Source: Pseudorhodobacter sp. PARRP1 (GTDB taxonomy: Bacteria > Pseudomonadota > Alphaproteobacteria > Rhodobacterales > Rhodobacteraceae). From it: DNA of 64,000 nucleotides. The position numbers were made by a program, and so were the translations under genes. Below are positions 1 through 7,804 of this stretch, piece by piece. The DNA is taken from assembly GCA_002256245.1 (NCBI GenBank), contig NKIU01000004.1:326494-390493 (forward strand). Direction: 5' to 3'. The notes beneath the pieces are model-generated. The model worked only from the letters and a program-made list of their open reading frames with translations, was not told the DNA's origin and made no database searches. Position 1 is the stretch's first letter, and each line of letters opens with the position of its first letter.

Positions 1-88
1 AATTCCCGCAAAAAACCGGCGCGGCACCGCAATGTCGCCCCATTTGGCAACGAGTTTGGCGCAAAGCTTCAATGCCCGAGGGATTGCC

Positions 89-562
89 ATGACCATCCAC
101 GCCAAAGTAACGGCCGCCCAAGCGATAACCGCGATGGATCATGGTCTGGCGCTGGCCACCCCGGTGCTAAGCCTTGAGGGCATGATGCCGGTCGAATACC
201 TGCACCCCGGCGAGCGGATCATCACCCGGCTGGGGGCTTTGCGGCTGCGCGCGATTGAGACACGCGTGGTGCAGAATGCCCGCGTCGTGCGCATCGCCCA
301 AGGCGTGCTGGGCGTCGATCGTCCCGAGGCCGATCTGATTGTAGCGCCCCAGCAGCCGATCCTGATCCGCGACTGGCGTGCCAAGGCGCTGACCGGGCAA
401 GCGATGGCGCTGATCCCGGCAGCGCGTCTGGTCGATGGCGCCTATATCCGCGCCGAAGTGCTGGCCGAGGTGCGCCTGTTCACCCTGCGGTTTGACGAAG
501 ATGTGGTGATCTATGCGGGTGGTCTGGAATTGGCCTGCACTGGCGCGCCCGTGGCCGCCTAA
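89..562 (+). CDS. Degenerate Hint-domain protein
   Basis: A 157-residue protein resembling the Hint (hedgehog/intein-like) domains common in Rhodobacteraceae secreted proteins. The blocks VLSLEGMMPVEYLHPGERI and IVAPQQPILIRDW match the pattern of the full Hint protein at 16128-17300 (CFTAGTMIMT and VSPQHRCLIRS). However, the catalytic Cys at the start of the domain is missing and the SPQH histidine is replaced (APQQ), so self-cleavage is unlikely. An earlier in-frame ATG exists at 32. I prefer 89 because the Hint homology begins soon after it and the extra 19 residues look unrelated. No signal peptide is seen. The partner or passenger domain is unknown. The family call is an inference from motif spacing. 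Confidence 0.6.
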   Translation: MTIHAKVTAAQAITAMDHGLALATPVLSLEGMMPVEYLHPGERIITRLGALRLRAIETRVVQNARVVRIAQGVLGVDRPEADLIVAPQQPILIRDWRAKALTGQAMALIPAARLVDGAYIRAEVLAEVRLFTLRFDEDVVIYAGGLELACTGAPVAA

Positions 563-564
563 GC

Positions 565-607
565 GGAATTCGCGCGAATTCCGGCACGATTTTCGCACGA
601 AAATCGT
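565..607. terminator. Double hairpin between convergent genes
   Basis: Two perfect inverted repeats lie back to back just after the Hint gene stop and before the end of the oppositely oriented nnr gene. The first is GGAATTCGCGCGAATTCC (565-582). The second is a 9-bp stem with loop GCAC (586-607, ACGATTTTC/GAAAATCGT). Neither is followed by a long T-run, so termination or transcript-end protection is an inference from position. Confidence 0.4.
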
Positions 608-625
608 CGCTTGGCCTGCGTTCTG

Positions 626-2299
626 CTAAACCCCCAAAGCCCGAAACACCTTCGGCAATTCCTCAGCCAAATCCTCGGCTATCAATCCGGGGCCAAAGCT
701 GCGCGCGCATTCAACATGCAGCCAAGCCGCCGTCTCTGCCGCCTGCATAGGCGCAAACCCCCGCGCGAGCAGCCCCGTGATGAACCCCGCCAGCACATCG
801 CCTGAACCTGCGGTGGCAAGCCACGGTGCGCTGCGCTCATATACCGCCGCATTGATCGCGCAGCGCCCATCCGGTGCCGCAATCACCGTATCCGCCCCCT
901 TATAGAGCACCACACACCCCGCCCGCGCCGCAGCCTCGCGCGTGGCATCGACCTTGGAATAGGCCGGACCTGTGATTGCCGGAGCCGCCAACTTTGCCGC
1001 AATATCCGGGAACAGCCGCGCAAACTCGCCTGCGTGGGGAGTCAGCACGCAGCGATCATTCAGCAAGCCAAACAACGCCTGATCCTGCCCGATCAACGTC
1101 AAAGCATCCGCATCCAACACCACCGCCAATGCCTGCGCCGCTCCGGGCATGACCCGGAGCCTCGAGGTTTCCAGCGCAACCTTCACCAACCCCGCCGCGC
1201 GCGCATCCAACCCCATCCCCGGCCCCAGACACAGCGCATTGATCCGCGCATCCGCCAAAACCTCCGCCAACCCCGCCGCATCCGCCACGAGCCGCAACAT
1301 CACCGCATCCAACCGCGCCGCATTCTCGGCCATCGCGCCGGGCGGCGAGGCCAAAGTCACCAGCCCCGCCCCGATCCGCAAAGCCCCCCGCGCCGCCATC
1401 CGTGCAGCCCCGGCATGGCCGTGATCGCCCGAGACGATCAGTGCGTGGCCGTGGGAGAATTTGTGGCCCCCATCTTTTACGAGCATGGATCGTGCCATCC
1501 AGTCTTTCGACGGCGACTCCGTCAGAAATATGTGCTCAGAATTTTGCCGAAAGTATGATGGCTCACTCTCCTCAGAACTTCCAGAAAGCCCGATATCAAC
1601 GACGCGAAGGCGATTACAATACTTTGGCCCCATATCTAGATAATGCCCGCGCTTTGGACGATGGAATGTCACGGTCAGATGCGCCGCGAATTCTGTCATC
1701 TGCCGACCGATCGGCCATTCAAAGTCTCGCCCGGAATCTGCGCACAATCCCGTCACCATATCGACGGCGATGATTTTCGGAGTCCCAACTTCTCCTGTGC
1801 ACCAGAACCCGTCGTCGATGGGGCCATTGAATAGCGCAACCATTGGCCACAGTGGGGCGACGGCCCGGCTAAGGCCAATTCCGAACACTGCATCAATTAC
1901 AACATCGGCGCTGTTAACCAGTCTCCACTGAGACTGGACTGCTTCCCCATCATCATCCGGGCCAAACCCCCGCACCTCCCCCTCCTCGCACCACCGCTCA
2001 TAATTCACCCGCGCATCCGGCGGCAGCTTGCCCGCATCGCCATAGAGATACACCTCCACATCCCACCCGCGCCCCGCCAGCAACCTTGCCACCACAAACC
2101 CATCGCCGCCGTTATTCCCCGGCCCGCACAGCACCACCGCGCGCTGCGAGGTCTGCGCCATCTCGGGCCATTCCGCCAGCACCGCAGCCACCACGCCAGC
2201 GCCTGCGCGCTCCATCAGCTCCAGCCCCGTCACGGCCCCCGAAGCAATCGCCGCCGCCTCAATGGCCCGCATCTGTGCCGCCGTCAGCAATTCGCTCAT
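626..2299 (-). CDS. nnr: Bifunctional NAD(P)HX epimerase/dehydratase
   Basis: A 557-residue fusion of a YjeF_N-type NAD(P)HX epimerase and a C-terminal ADP/ATP-dependent NAD(P)HX dehydratase. Together they repair hydrated NAD(P)H. The N-terminal half has the nucleotide-binding motif GPGNNGGDGFVVARLL. The C-terminal half shows LGPGMGLD, VLDADALTL, LTPHAGEFARLFP and the catalytic-type loop ATAGSGDVLAGF. The start at 2299 (MSELLTAAQM) suits the family; an upstream in-frame start would add only 11 unrelated residues. The stretch covering roughly 1440-1960, at the junction of the two domains, has clearly lower GC and unusual codon use compared with the rest of the gene. The reading frame is nevertheless intact. 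Confidence 0.93.
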   Translation of the reverse strand: MSELLTAAQMRAIEAAAIASGAVTGLELMERAGAGVVAAVLAEWPEMAQTSQRAVVLCGPGNNGGDGFVVARLLAGRGWDVEVYLYGDAGKLPPDARVNYERWCEEGEVRGFGPDDDGEAVQSQWRLVNSADVVIDAVFGIGLSRAVAPLWPMVALFNGPIDDGFWCTGEVGTPKIIAVDMVTGLCADSGRDFEWPIGRQMTEFAAHLTVTFHRPKRGHYLDMGPKYCNRLRVVDIGLSGSSEESEPSYFRQNSEHIFLTESPSKDWMARSMLVKDGGHKFSHGHALIVSGDHGHAGAARMAARGALRIGAGLVTLASPPGAMAENAARLDAVMLRLVADAAGLAEVLADARINALCLGPGMGLDARAAGLVKVALETSRLRVMPGAAQALAVVLDADALTLIGQDQALFGLLNDRCVLTPHAGEFARLFPDIAAKLAAPAITGPAYSKVDATREAAARAGCVVLYKGADTVIAAPDGRCAINAAVYERSAPWLATAGSGDVLAGFITGLLARGFAPMQAAETAAWLHVECARSFGPGLIAEDLAEELPKVFRALGV

Positions 2300-2431
2300 T
2301 TCGCAGCCTTTTTGTTCGCAAACCGCCCACACATCGCGCAGTTTGCCTAAATTTTAACCACAGCGCAGAATTTCCGCCGCCAGCACCCGCTTCGCCAACC
2401 CTACAGAATTGAAGCCCCCGCAGGGAAGTGA

Positions 2432-2836
<405 letters not shown>

Positions 2837-2899
2837 CCCATTCCCAACACCGGCAGGTTCGCCCTGCCCCGTCTTCAACCCGAAACCCCGAAAGGCAGC

Positions 2900-4312
2900 A
2901 TGATGAGCGCAGTTGCGAAAGCTCTCAAACTGATCAAAGACGAGGAAATCGAATATCTCGATATCCGCTTCACCGATCCCAAAGGCAAACTTCAGCACGT
3001 GACTTTGGTCACCGATCTGGTCGATGAAGACTTCTTCGAAGAAGGCTTCATGTTCGACGGCTCGTCGATTGCCGGCTGGAAGTCGATTGATCAATCCGAC
3101 ATGAAACTGATGCCGGATGCGTCCTCGGTCTATATGGACCCGTTCTACGCCGAGAAAACGCTGTGCGTGCATTGCGACGTGGTCGAGCCGGACACCAACG
3201 AAGCCTATGATCGTTGCCCGCGCCAGATCGCCAAGAAAGCCGAAGCTTTCATGAAGTCGTCGGGCATCGGCGAGACCGCGTATTTCGGTCCCGAAGCTGA
3301 ATTCTTCATCTTCGACGACGTGCGTTATTCGGTGACGCCGCGCAAGGTTTCCTACGAAATCGACGCCGAAGCAGCAGCCTGGAACACCGACACCGTGACC
3401 GAAGGCGGCAACTACGGCCACCGCGCGGGCCACAAGGGCGGCTATTTCCCGGTCAACCCGGTGGACGAAGCGCAAGATCTGCGCGGCGAGATGCTGAGCA
3501 CGATGAAGCGCATCGGCATCCGTGTGGACAAGCACCACCACGAAGTTGCGACCTGTCAGCACGAACTCGGCATGATCTTCGGTGGTCTGGTCGAGCAAGC
3601 CGACAACATCCAGAAATACAAATACGTGATCCACAACGTGGCGCACGCTTACGGCAAGACCGTAACCTTCATGCCGAAACCGATGAAGGGTGACAACGGC
3701 TCGGGCATGCACGTGAACATGTCGATCTGGAAAGACGGCAAGCCGTTGTTTGCAGGCGACAAATACGCTGATCTTTCGCAGGAAGCCCTGTGGTTCATCG
3801 GCGGCATCATCAAGCACGCCAAAGCCTTGAACGCGCTGACCAACCCCGGCACCAACAGCTACAAACGCCTGATCCCCGGCTTTGAAGCCCCGGTTCTGCT
3901 GGCATATTCCGCCCGCAACCGCTCGGGTGCGGTTCGTATTCCGTGGACCGAATCGCCGAAAGCCAAACGTGTGGAAGCCCGTTTCCCCGATCCGTCGGCA
4001 AACCCCTATCTGGCCTTCGCGGGCCTGCTGATGGCCGGTCTGGACGGCATCCGCAACAAGATCGACCCGGGTCCCGCTTCGGACAAAGATCTCTACGATC
4101 TGCCGCCCGAAGAACTGGCCGAAATCCCGACCGTTTGCGGTTCGCTCCGCGAGGCTCTGGAAGCTTTGGACAAGGACATGGATTTCCTGCTGGCAGGCGA
4201 CGTGTTCACCCGTCCGATGCTGGAGGCCTATATGGCGCTGAAGTGGGAAGAGGTTTACGCCTACGAACACACGCCGCACCCGATCGAGTATCAGATGTAT
4301 TACTCCTGCTAA
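2900..4312 (+). CDS. glnA: Glutamine synthetase type I
   Basis: A 470-residue glutamine synthetase that makes glutamine from glutamate, ammonia and ATP in the cytoplasm, the main entry for ammonium nitrogen. Visible motifs are FDGSSIAGW near the start, the metal/ammonium-site region [20 protein letters not shown], and [10 protein letters not shown]. The adenylylation-loop tyrosine is about residue 399 in [11 protein letters not shown], so activity is probably controlled by GlnE and PII. Length fits the GlnA-alpha class. Two adjacent ATG codons (2900 and 2903) follow an AAAGG ribosome-binding site. The gene ends at a strong intrinsic terminator. Confidence 0.98.
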   Translation: MMSAVAKALKLIKDEEIEYLDIRFTDPKGKLQHVTLVTDLVDEDFFEEGFMFDGSSIAGWKSIDQSDMKLMPDASSVYMDPFYAEKTLCVHCDVVEPDTNEAYDRCPRQIAKKAEAFMKSSGIGETAYFGPEAEFFIFDDVRYSVTPRKVSYEIDAEAAAWNTDTVTEGGNYGHRAGHKGGYFPVNPVDEAQDLRGEMLSTMKRIGIRVDKHHHEVATCQHELGMIFGGLVEQADNIQKYKYVIHNVAHAYGKTVTFMPKPMKGDNGSGMHVNMSIWKDGKPLFAGDKYADLSQEALWFIGGIIKHAKALNALTNPGTNSYKRLIPGFEAPVLLAYSARNRSGAVRIPWTESPKAKRVEARFPDPSANPYLAFAGLLMAGLDGIRNKIDPGPASDKDLYDLPPEELAEIPTVCGSLREALEALDKDMDFLLAGDVFTRPMLEAYMALKWEEVYAYEHTPHPIEYQMYYSC

Positions 4313-4331
4313 GCGCATAGACATCGACAGC

Positions 4332-4359
4332 AAAGGCCGCCCCTTCGTGGGCGGCCTTT
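4332..4359 (+). terminator. Intrinsic terminator after glnA
   Basis: A perfect 11-bp GC-rich stem (AAAGGCCGCCC / GGGCGGCCTTT) with a 6-nt loop CTTCGT lies 20 bp after the glnA stop. The 3' arm ends in TTT. This is a classic Rho-independent terminator closing the glnBA operon. Confidence 0.9.
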
Positions 4360-4438
4360 CGCATTTCAGGCCAAAGCGTGGACAATCCTGCCAAACAGGC
4401 CGGAAAGCAATTAAGGCGGAAACAGCACTCAACTTCTG

Positions 4439-4455
4439 GTTAATAACTTGTTAAC
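4439..4455. promoter_or_regulatory. CtrA-like binding site
   Basis: The sequence GTTAATAACTTGTTAAC contains TTAA-N7-TTAAC, an exact match to the consensus of the alphaproteobacterial response regulator CtrA. It lies about 70 bp upstream of the start at 4526, in an AT-rich patch suited to a promoter. Because the 17-mer begins with G, it reads as a full site on both strands. Binding is inferred from the sequence only. Confidence 0.55.
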
Positions 4456-4525
4456 GCCGCAATGCCTTCCAGATGCAGGCACAATCAGTGGGCAAAACAA
4501 TACAACCACTGATGGAGGTCTCGCG

Positions 4526-5356
4526 ATGAAGGTTCATCCCGACATACAGTTCAGTACGATTGCCGAGTTGTTGTTTCTACAATCGCCCAACCTGAACTTT
4601 GCCCGACTGGTGGCTGATCTGGATGCGGTGCTGGCGCGGTTCCATGACAAGGAACGCCAGTTGACATGGGATTGCGAAGATCTGGCGAGTTTCGATATGC
4701 CGGGCACCCGCATCGTGCTCGCCACAGCGGAACATCCGCGTGCGGGCGTTGCGGTATCGCTGACGCTGTCGGTCGGGCCGTCGCATCTGCCGCCCCGGCT
4801 GAACGCCAGCCCCCGACGCCGCCACCCCGCGGTGCGGCACGAGGCGCTGTGCTCGAAACTGGTGGAGCGGGTGCAGGCGCGGCTGAACCCTGACGCGGTG
4901 TTCTGGCACCAATGGGCGCATCCGGTGACCGCCGAGGTGATCGATTCGCTGGCCTATGCGCGCCCGGTCTCCAGCCAGCGCGCCGACCCGGATCATCCGA
5001 TCTTCTCGCATCTGAACGAGCACAATGTCGATGCGGTTTTCGCGCGCGGCTTCCAGCCCGGCAACGACCGCCCCCACATCCCGGCGCCGCGCGACCCCGA
5101 ACTTGCCCGTCTGCGCGACGCGCTTTATCCGCCCGAGGACGATGCGCCACCGCCGCATCTGGTCTCGCCGCAAATGCGCCTCGCGGCCCATGCGATGAAT
5201 GCCACGCTGATCATGGTCGCGCTGCCGGTGGGAACGGCAATGCTGACCTATTCGGTGCTGCGCGGCGAGAACATGCGGCTGACCTCGGCGGCGCTGGTCG
5301 CCACCGGCATCGCGTCAAGCTTTCTGCAAGGCCCGATGGCCGCCTTCGCAGGCTAG
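4526..5356 (+). CDS. Conserved hypothetical protein, C-terminal membrane helices
   Basis: I do not recognise the family of this 276-residue protein. The N-terminal 220 residues look soluble and start with MKVHPDIQFSTIAELLFLQS. The middle is Arg/Pro-rich (RLNASPRRRHP) and a Pro/Asp-rich linker (PPEDDAPPPH) leads to two probable membrane segments at the C-terminus (NATLIMVALPVGTAMLTYSV and LTSAALVATGIASSFLQG). The start at 4526 is chosen because GGAGG lies 8 bp upstream; an earlier in-frame start at 4448 falls against the CtrA-like site. An inverted repeat ATCAGTGG/CCACTGAT (4484-4513) abuts the ribosome-binding site and could influence translation. The CtrA-like promoter suggests cell-cycle or motility linked expression, which is an inference. 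Confidence 0.75.
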   Translation: MKVHPDIQFSTIAELLFLQSPNLNFARLVADLDAVLARFHDKERQLTWDCEDLASFDMPGTRIVLATAEHPRAGVAVSLTLSVGPSHLPPRLNASPRRRHPAVRHEALCSKLVERVQARLNPDAVFWHQWAHPVTAEVIDSLAYARPVSSQRADPDHPIFSHLNEHNVDAVFARGFQPGNDRPHIPAPRDPELARLRDALYPPEDDAPPPHLVSPQMRLAAHAMNATLIMVALPVGTAMLTYSVLRGENMRLTSAALVATGIASSFLQGPMAAFAG

Positions 5357-5446
5357 ACGTTTGCGACAAAAGCCGTCGCGGGCAGCAAAGCCCGTGACGG
5401 CGCACCTGCCACTCTCGGGCCAGCCAATCCAAGCCTTGGAGCCATC

Positions 5447-6787
5447 ATGTCCTACGCTGAAACCCGCCGCAAGATCGACCCTGCTCGCGGCGACCGATTG
5501 GGCGACGGCACCCCGAATGACAATGACCGGGTCGAAATCGGCCCGACGCAACTGGCGTTTGGCGAATGGGCGGCGGCTGGCCTGCAACTGCCAAACCTTG
5601 CCAACATGCGCGCATTCCGCTGGAAACGGCTGGTCGCCAGCCTGCAAGCCCGCGATTACGGCGGCATCCTGATGTTTGATCCGCTGAACATCCGCTACGC
5701 CACCGACACCACCAACATGCAGCTGTGGAACAGCCACAACCCGTTCCGCGCCTGCCTGATCTGCGCCGATGGCCATATGGTGGTGTGGGAATACAAACAG
5801 GCGCCGTTTCTGGTCAACTTCAACCCGCTGGTGAAAGAACTGCGCTCGGGTGCGTCGTTCTTCTACAACGTCTGCGGCGATAAAGTGGCCGAGGATGCCA
5901 CCAGCTTTGCCGCCCAAGTGAATGAGGTGATGCGCGCCCATGCAGGTTCCAACCGCCGCCTTGCCGTCGATAAAATCATGATCAACGGCCTGCGCGCGCT
6001 GGAACGCGCCGGCTTTGAGGTGATGGAGGGCGAAGAAGTCACCGAACGCACCCGCGCCATCAAAGGCCCCGACGAAATTCTCGCGATGAAATGCGCGCAT
6101 CACGCTTGCGAAGCCGCGATTGCCGAGATGGAGGCCGCGACCCGCGCAGGCGTGCCACTTGGACATATGTCCGAGGACGATATCTGGGCCGAACTGCACA
6201 AAGGCAACATCCGCCGCGGTGGCGAATGGATCGAAACCCGCCTGCTGTCATCAGGCCCGCGCACCAATCCGTGGTTTCAGGAATGTGGCCCGCGTATCGT
6301 TCAAAACAATGAAATCGTGGCGTTTGACACCGATCTGATCGGGTCTTACGGCATCTGCATCGACATTTCCCGCACATGGTGGGTCGGCGATCAGCGCCCG
6401 ACCAACGCGATGATTTCGGCGATGGGCCACGCGATGGACCATATCCACGAAAACATGCAGATGCTGAAACCCGGCGTCACCATCCGCGAGTTGACCCACG
6501 GCGGTCACAGCTTGGGCGAGCAATACCAGCGCCAGAAGTATTCGTGCAAAATGCACGGCGTTGGCCTGTGTGACGAATGGCCGTTCGTGCCCTACCCCGA
6601 CGCCCATGTCGATGGCGCGTTCGAAGTGGCCTTGGAGCCCGGCATGACGCTGTGCGTTGAAGCATTGGTGTCGCCCGAGGGCGGTGATTTCTCGATCAAG
6701 CTGGAAGATCAGGTGCTGATCACCGAGACGGGGTTTGAGAACCTGACGAAATATCCGTTTGATGCGGCCTTGCTGGGCCGGGCCTGA
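5447..6787 (+). CDS. dddP: DMSP lyase DddP (M24 peptidase-like)
   Basis: A 446-residue protein of the M24 metallopeptidase fold that closely follows the DddP dimethylsulfoniopropionate lyases of roseobacters. These enzymes cleave DMSP to dimethyl sulfide and acrylate. Shared landmarks are IGPTQLAFGEWAAAGL, MFDPLNIRYATD, RAIKGPDEILAMKCAHHAC and SSGPRTNPWFQECGPR. The metal-site residues fall at D294, D296, D306, H370, E405 and E420, one less than the numbering I recall for the Ruegeria lacuscaerulensis enzyme. The proposed catalytic Y365 and D376 are also present. GGAG sits 5 bp before the ATG. No other ddd or dmd genes are nearby, so the downstream acrylate pathway must lie elsewhere. Confidence 0.9.
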   Translation: MSYAETRRKIDPARGDRLGDGTPNDNDRVEIGPTQLAFGEWAAAGLQLPNLANMRAFRWKRLVASLQARDYGGILMFDPLNIRYATDTTNMQLWNSHNPFRACLICADGHMVVWEYKQAPFLVNFNPLVKELRSGASFFYNVCGDKVAEDATSFAAQVNEVMRAHAGSNRRLAVDKIMINGLRALERAGFEVMEGEEVTERTRAIKGPDEILAMKCAHHACEAAIAEMEAATRAGVPLGHMSEDDIWAELHKGNIRRGGEWIETRLLSSGPRTNPWFQECGPRIVQNNEIVAFDTDLIGSYGICIDISRTWWVGDQRPTNAMISAMGHAMDHIHENMQMLKPGVTIRELTHGGHSLGEQYQRQKYSCKMHGVGLCDEWPFVPYPDAHVDGAFEVALEPGMTLCVEALVSPEGGDFSIKLEDQVLITETGFENLTKYPFDAALLGRA

Positions 6788-6813
6788 AACCGCGCTTTGG
6801 CGGGTCGGGCGAA

Positions 6814-6844
6814 GCCTCCGGCGGGAGTATTTTTGCCAAGATGA
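6814..6844 (+). terminator. Terminator-like dispersed motif after dddP
   Basis: GCCTCCGGCGGGAGTATTTTT followed by GCCAAGATGAA lies 27 bp after the dddP stop. It forms a short CTCC/GGAG hairpin with a T-run. A similar motif on the opposite strand occurs at 6873-6897. I recall near-identical motifs at gene ends across Rhodobacteraceae genomes. Confidence 0.6.
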
Positions 6845-6872
6845 ATGTGCGCAACGGCACACTTTTCACATT

Positions 6873-6897
6873 GGCCCAAATATCCCCGCCAAAGGCA
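6873..6897 (-). terminator. Terminator-like dispersed motif after CDGSH gene
   Basis: Read on the minus strand this is GCCTTTGGCGGGGATATTTG followed by GGCC, a variant of the motif at 6814-6844. It lies about 20 bp beyond the stop of the minus-strand CDGSH gene, so the two copies serve the two convergent genes head to head. Confidence 0.5.
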
Positions 6898-6917
6898 CTT
6901 TCTTGTTGAGCTAAAGC

Positions 6918-7556
6918 CTATTCCGCCACAAACCCCGCCGCTTTGTGGCTGCCGTCGCAATAGGGTTTGTTCGCCGAATGGCCACAGCGGCACAAAAACG
7001 CCTGCGTCACCCGGTTGACCGTGTGGCCGGTGCCCGACACAAGCTCCAGATTGCCCGCAAGTTTCAGCGGGCCGTTTGGTTGCGGGTGCAGCGTCACCGC
7101 GCCATCGCGCATGGCCAGAGCCGCCGACTCCTTCACCGCAGGCTCACCGGTGGCGACAAAGCCCGCAGCCGTGTGGCTGCCATCGCAGAACGGCTTGTTG
7201 CTGGATGCCCCACACCGGCACAGCGTCGCACGCGGCCCGTCCAGCGCCACACCACCCAGCACCATCGGGGCCTCCAGCGCCAGCGGGCCATTTTCCCGCA
7301 CCCGCAGTGTGTTCACCACCGGGGCTGCGTCCGACCCCGTCGCGCCATCATTCCACAAAACCCGGATCGCGCCCGAGGGGCAGTTCTGCCCGATCCGCAC
7401 CACTTCCGCCGCAGGTGCTGCATCCGGATAGATCCAATCGCCCTTCACATTGGGCACAAACACCTCGGGATGGCTCAGCACGCAGTTGCGCGAATGCACG
7501 CAGCGTTTGCCATCAAACACGATGGTCACCTCGCGCCCTTGAACCGTTTCAACCAT
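6918..7556 (-). CDS. Double-CDGSH iron-sulfur protein
   Basis: A 212-residue protein with three probable Fe-S modules. The N-terminus (about residues 9-70) resembles the divergent monocluster ferredoxin domain Fer4_19, with the cysteines of RCVHSRNCV and NCPSGAI. Two CDGSH domains follow, each with a full cluster-binding motif: CRCGASSNKPFCDGSH and CRCGHSANKPYCDGSH. Such proteins coordinate labile [2Fe-2S] clusters and are linked to redox sensing or cluster transfer; the substrate is unknown. The start is supported by GGAGGT 5 bp upstream of the ATG. There is no signal peptide, so it is likely cytoplasmic. Confidence 0.88.
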   Translation of the reverse strand: MVETVQGREVTIVFDGKRCVHSRNCVLSHPEVFVPNVKGDWIYPDAAPAAEVVRIGQNCPSGAIRVLWNDGATGSDAAPVVNTLRVRENGPLALEAPMVLGGVALDGPRATLCRCGASSNKPFCDGSHTAAGFVATGEPAVKESAALAMRDGAVTLHPQPNGPLKLAGNLELVSGTGHTVNRVTQAFLCRCGHSANKPYCDGSHKAAGFVAE

Positions 7557-7709
7557 GGCTACCTCCGCTTGTCAGTGGCTACCCGCGCAGTTTGCCACGA
7601 CTGCGCGGTTTTGCCTACAGTTGTGCAAGATGCTGCGGGGCGGCGGGCAGATGCTTAACAAACACTGAATGAATTTGGTTAAGCCATTGATTTAACTTAC
7701 CCCGACAAA

Positions 7710-7726
7710 GGTCCCGCGTTGGGACC
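7710..7726. repeat. GGTCCC hairpin motif, copy 1
   Basis: GGTCCCGCGTTGGGACC is a perfect 6-bp stem with a 5-nt loop, 79 bp upstream of purB. A copy with one loop change occurs at 55816-55832, and both follow an AT-rich stretch containing TGATTTA. It may be an operator or a dispersed hairpin; the function is not known to me. Confidence 0.5.
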
Positions 7727-7804
7727 GGCCCTGCCCGCTTGCCCTTTGCCCCGCCCCGGTCTAAAGCGCGCTATCCCCTTGCCACGCCCACCCGGAGGCC
7801 CGCG

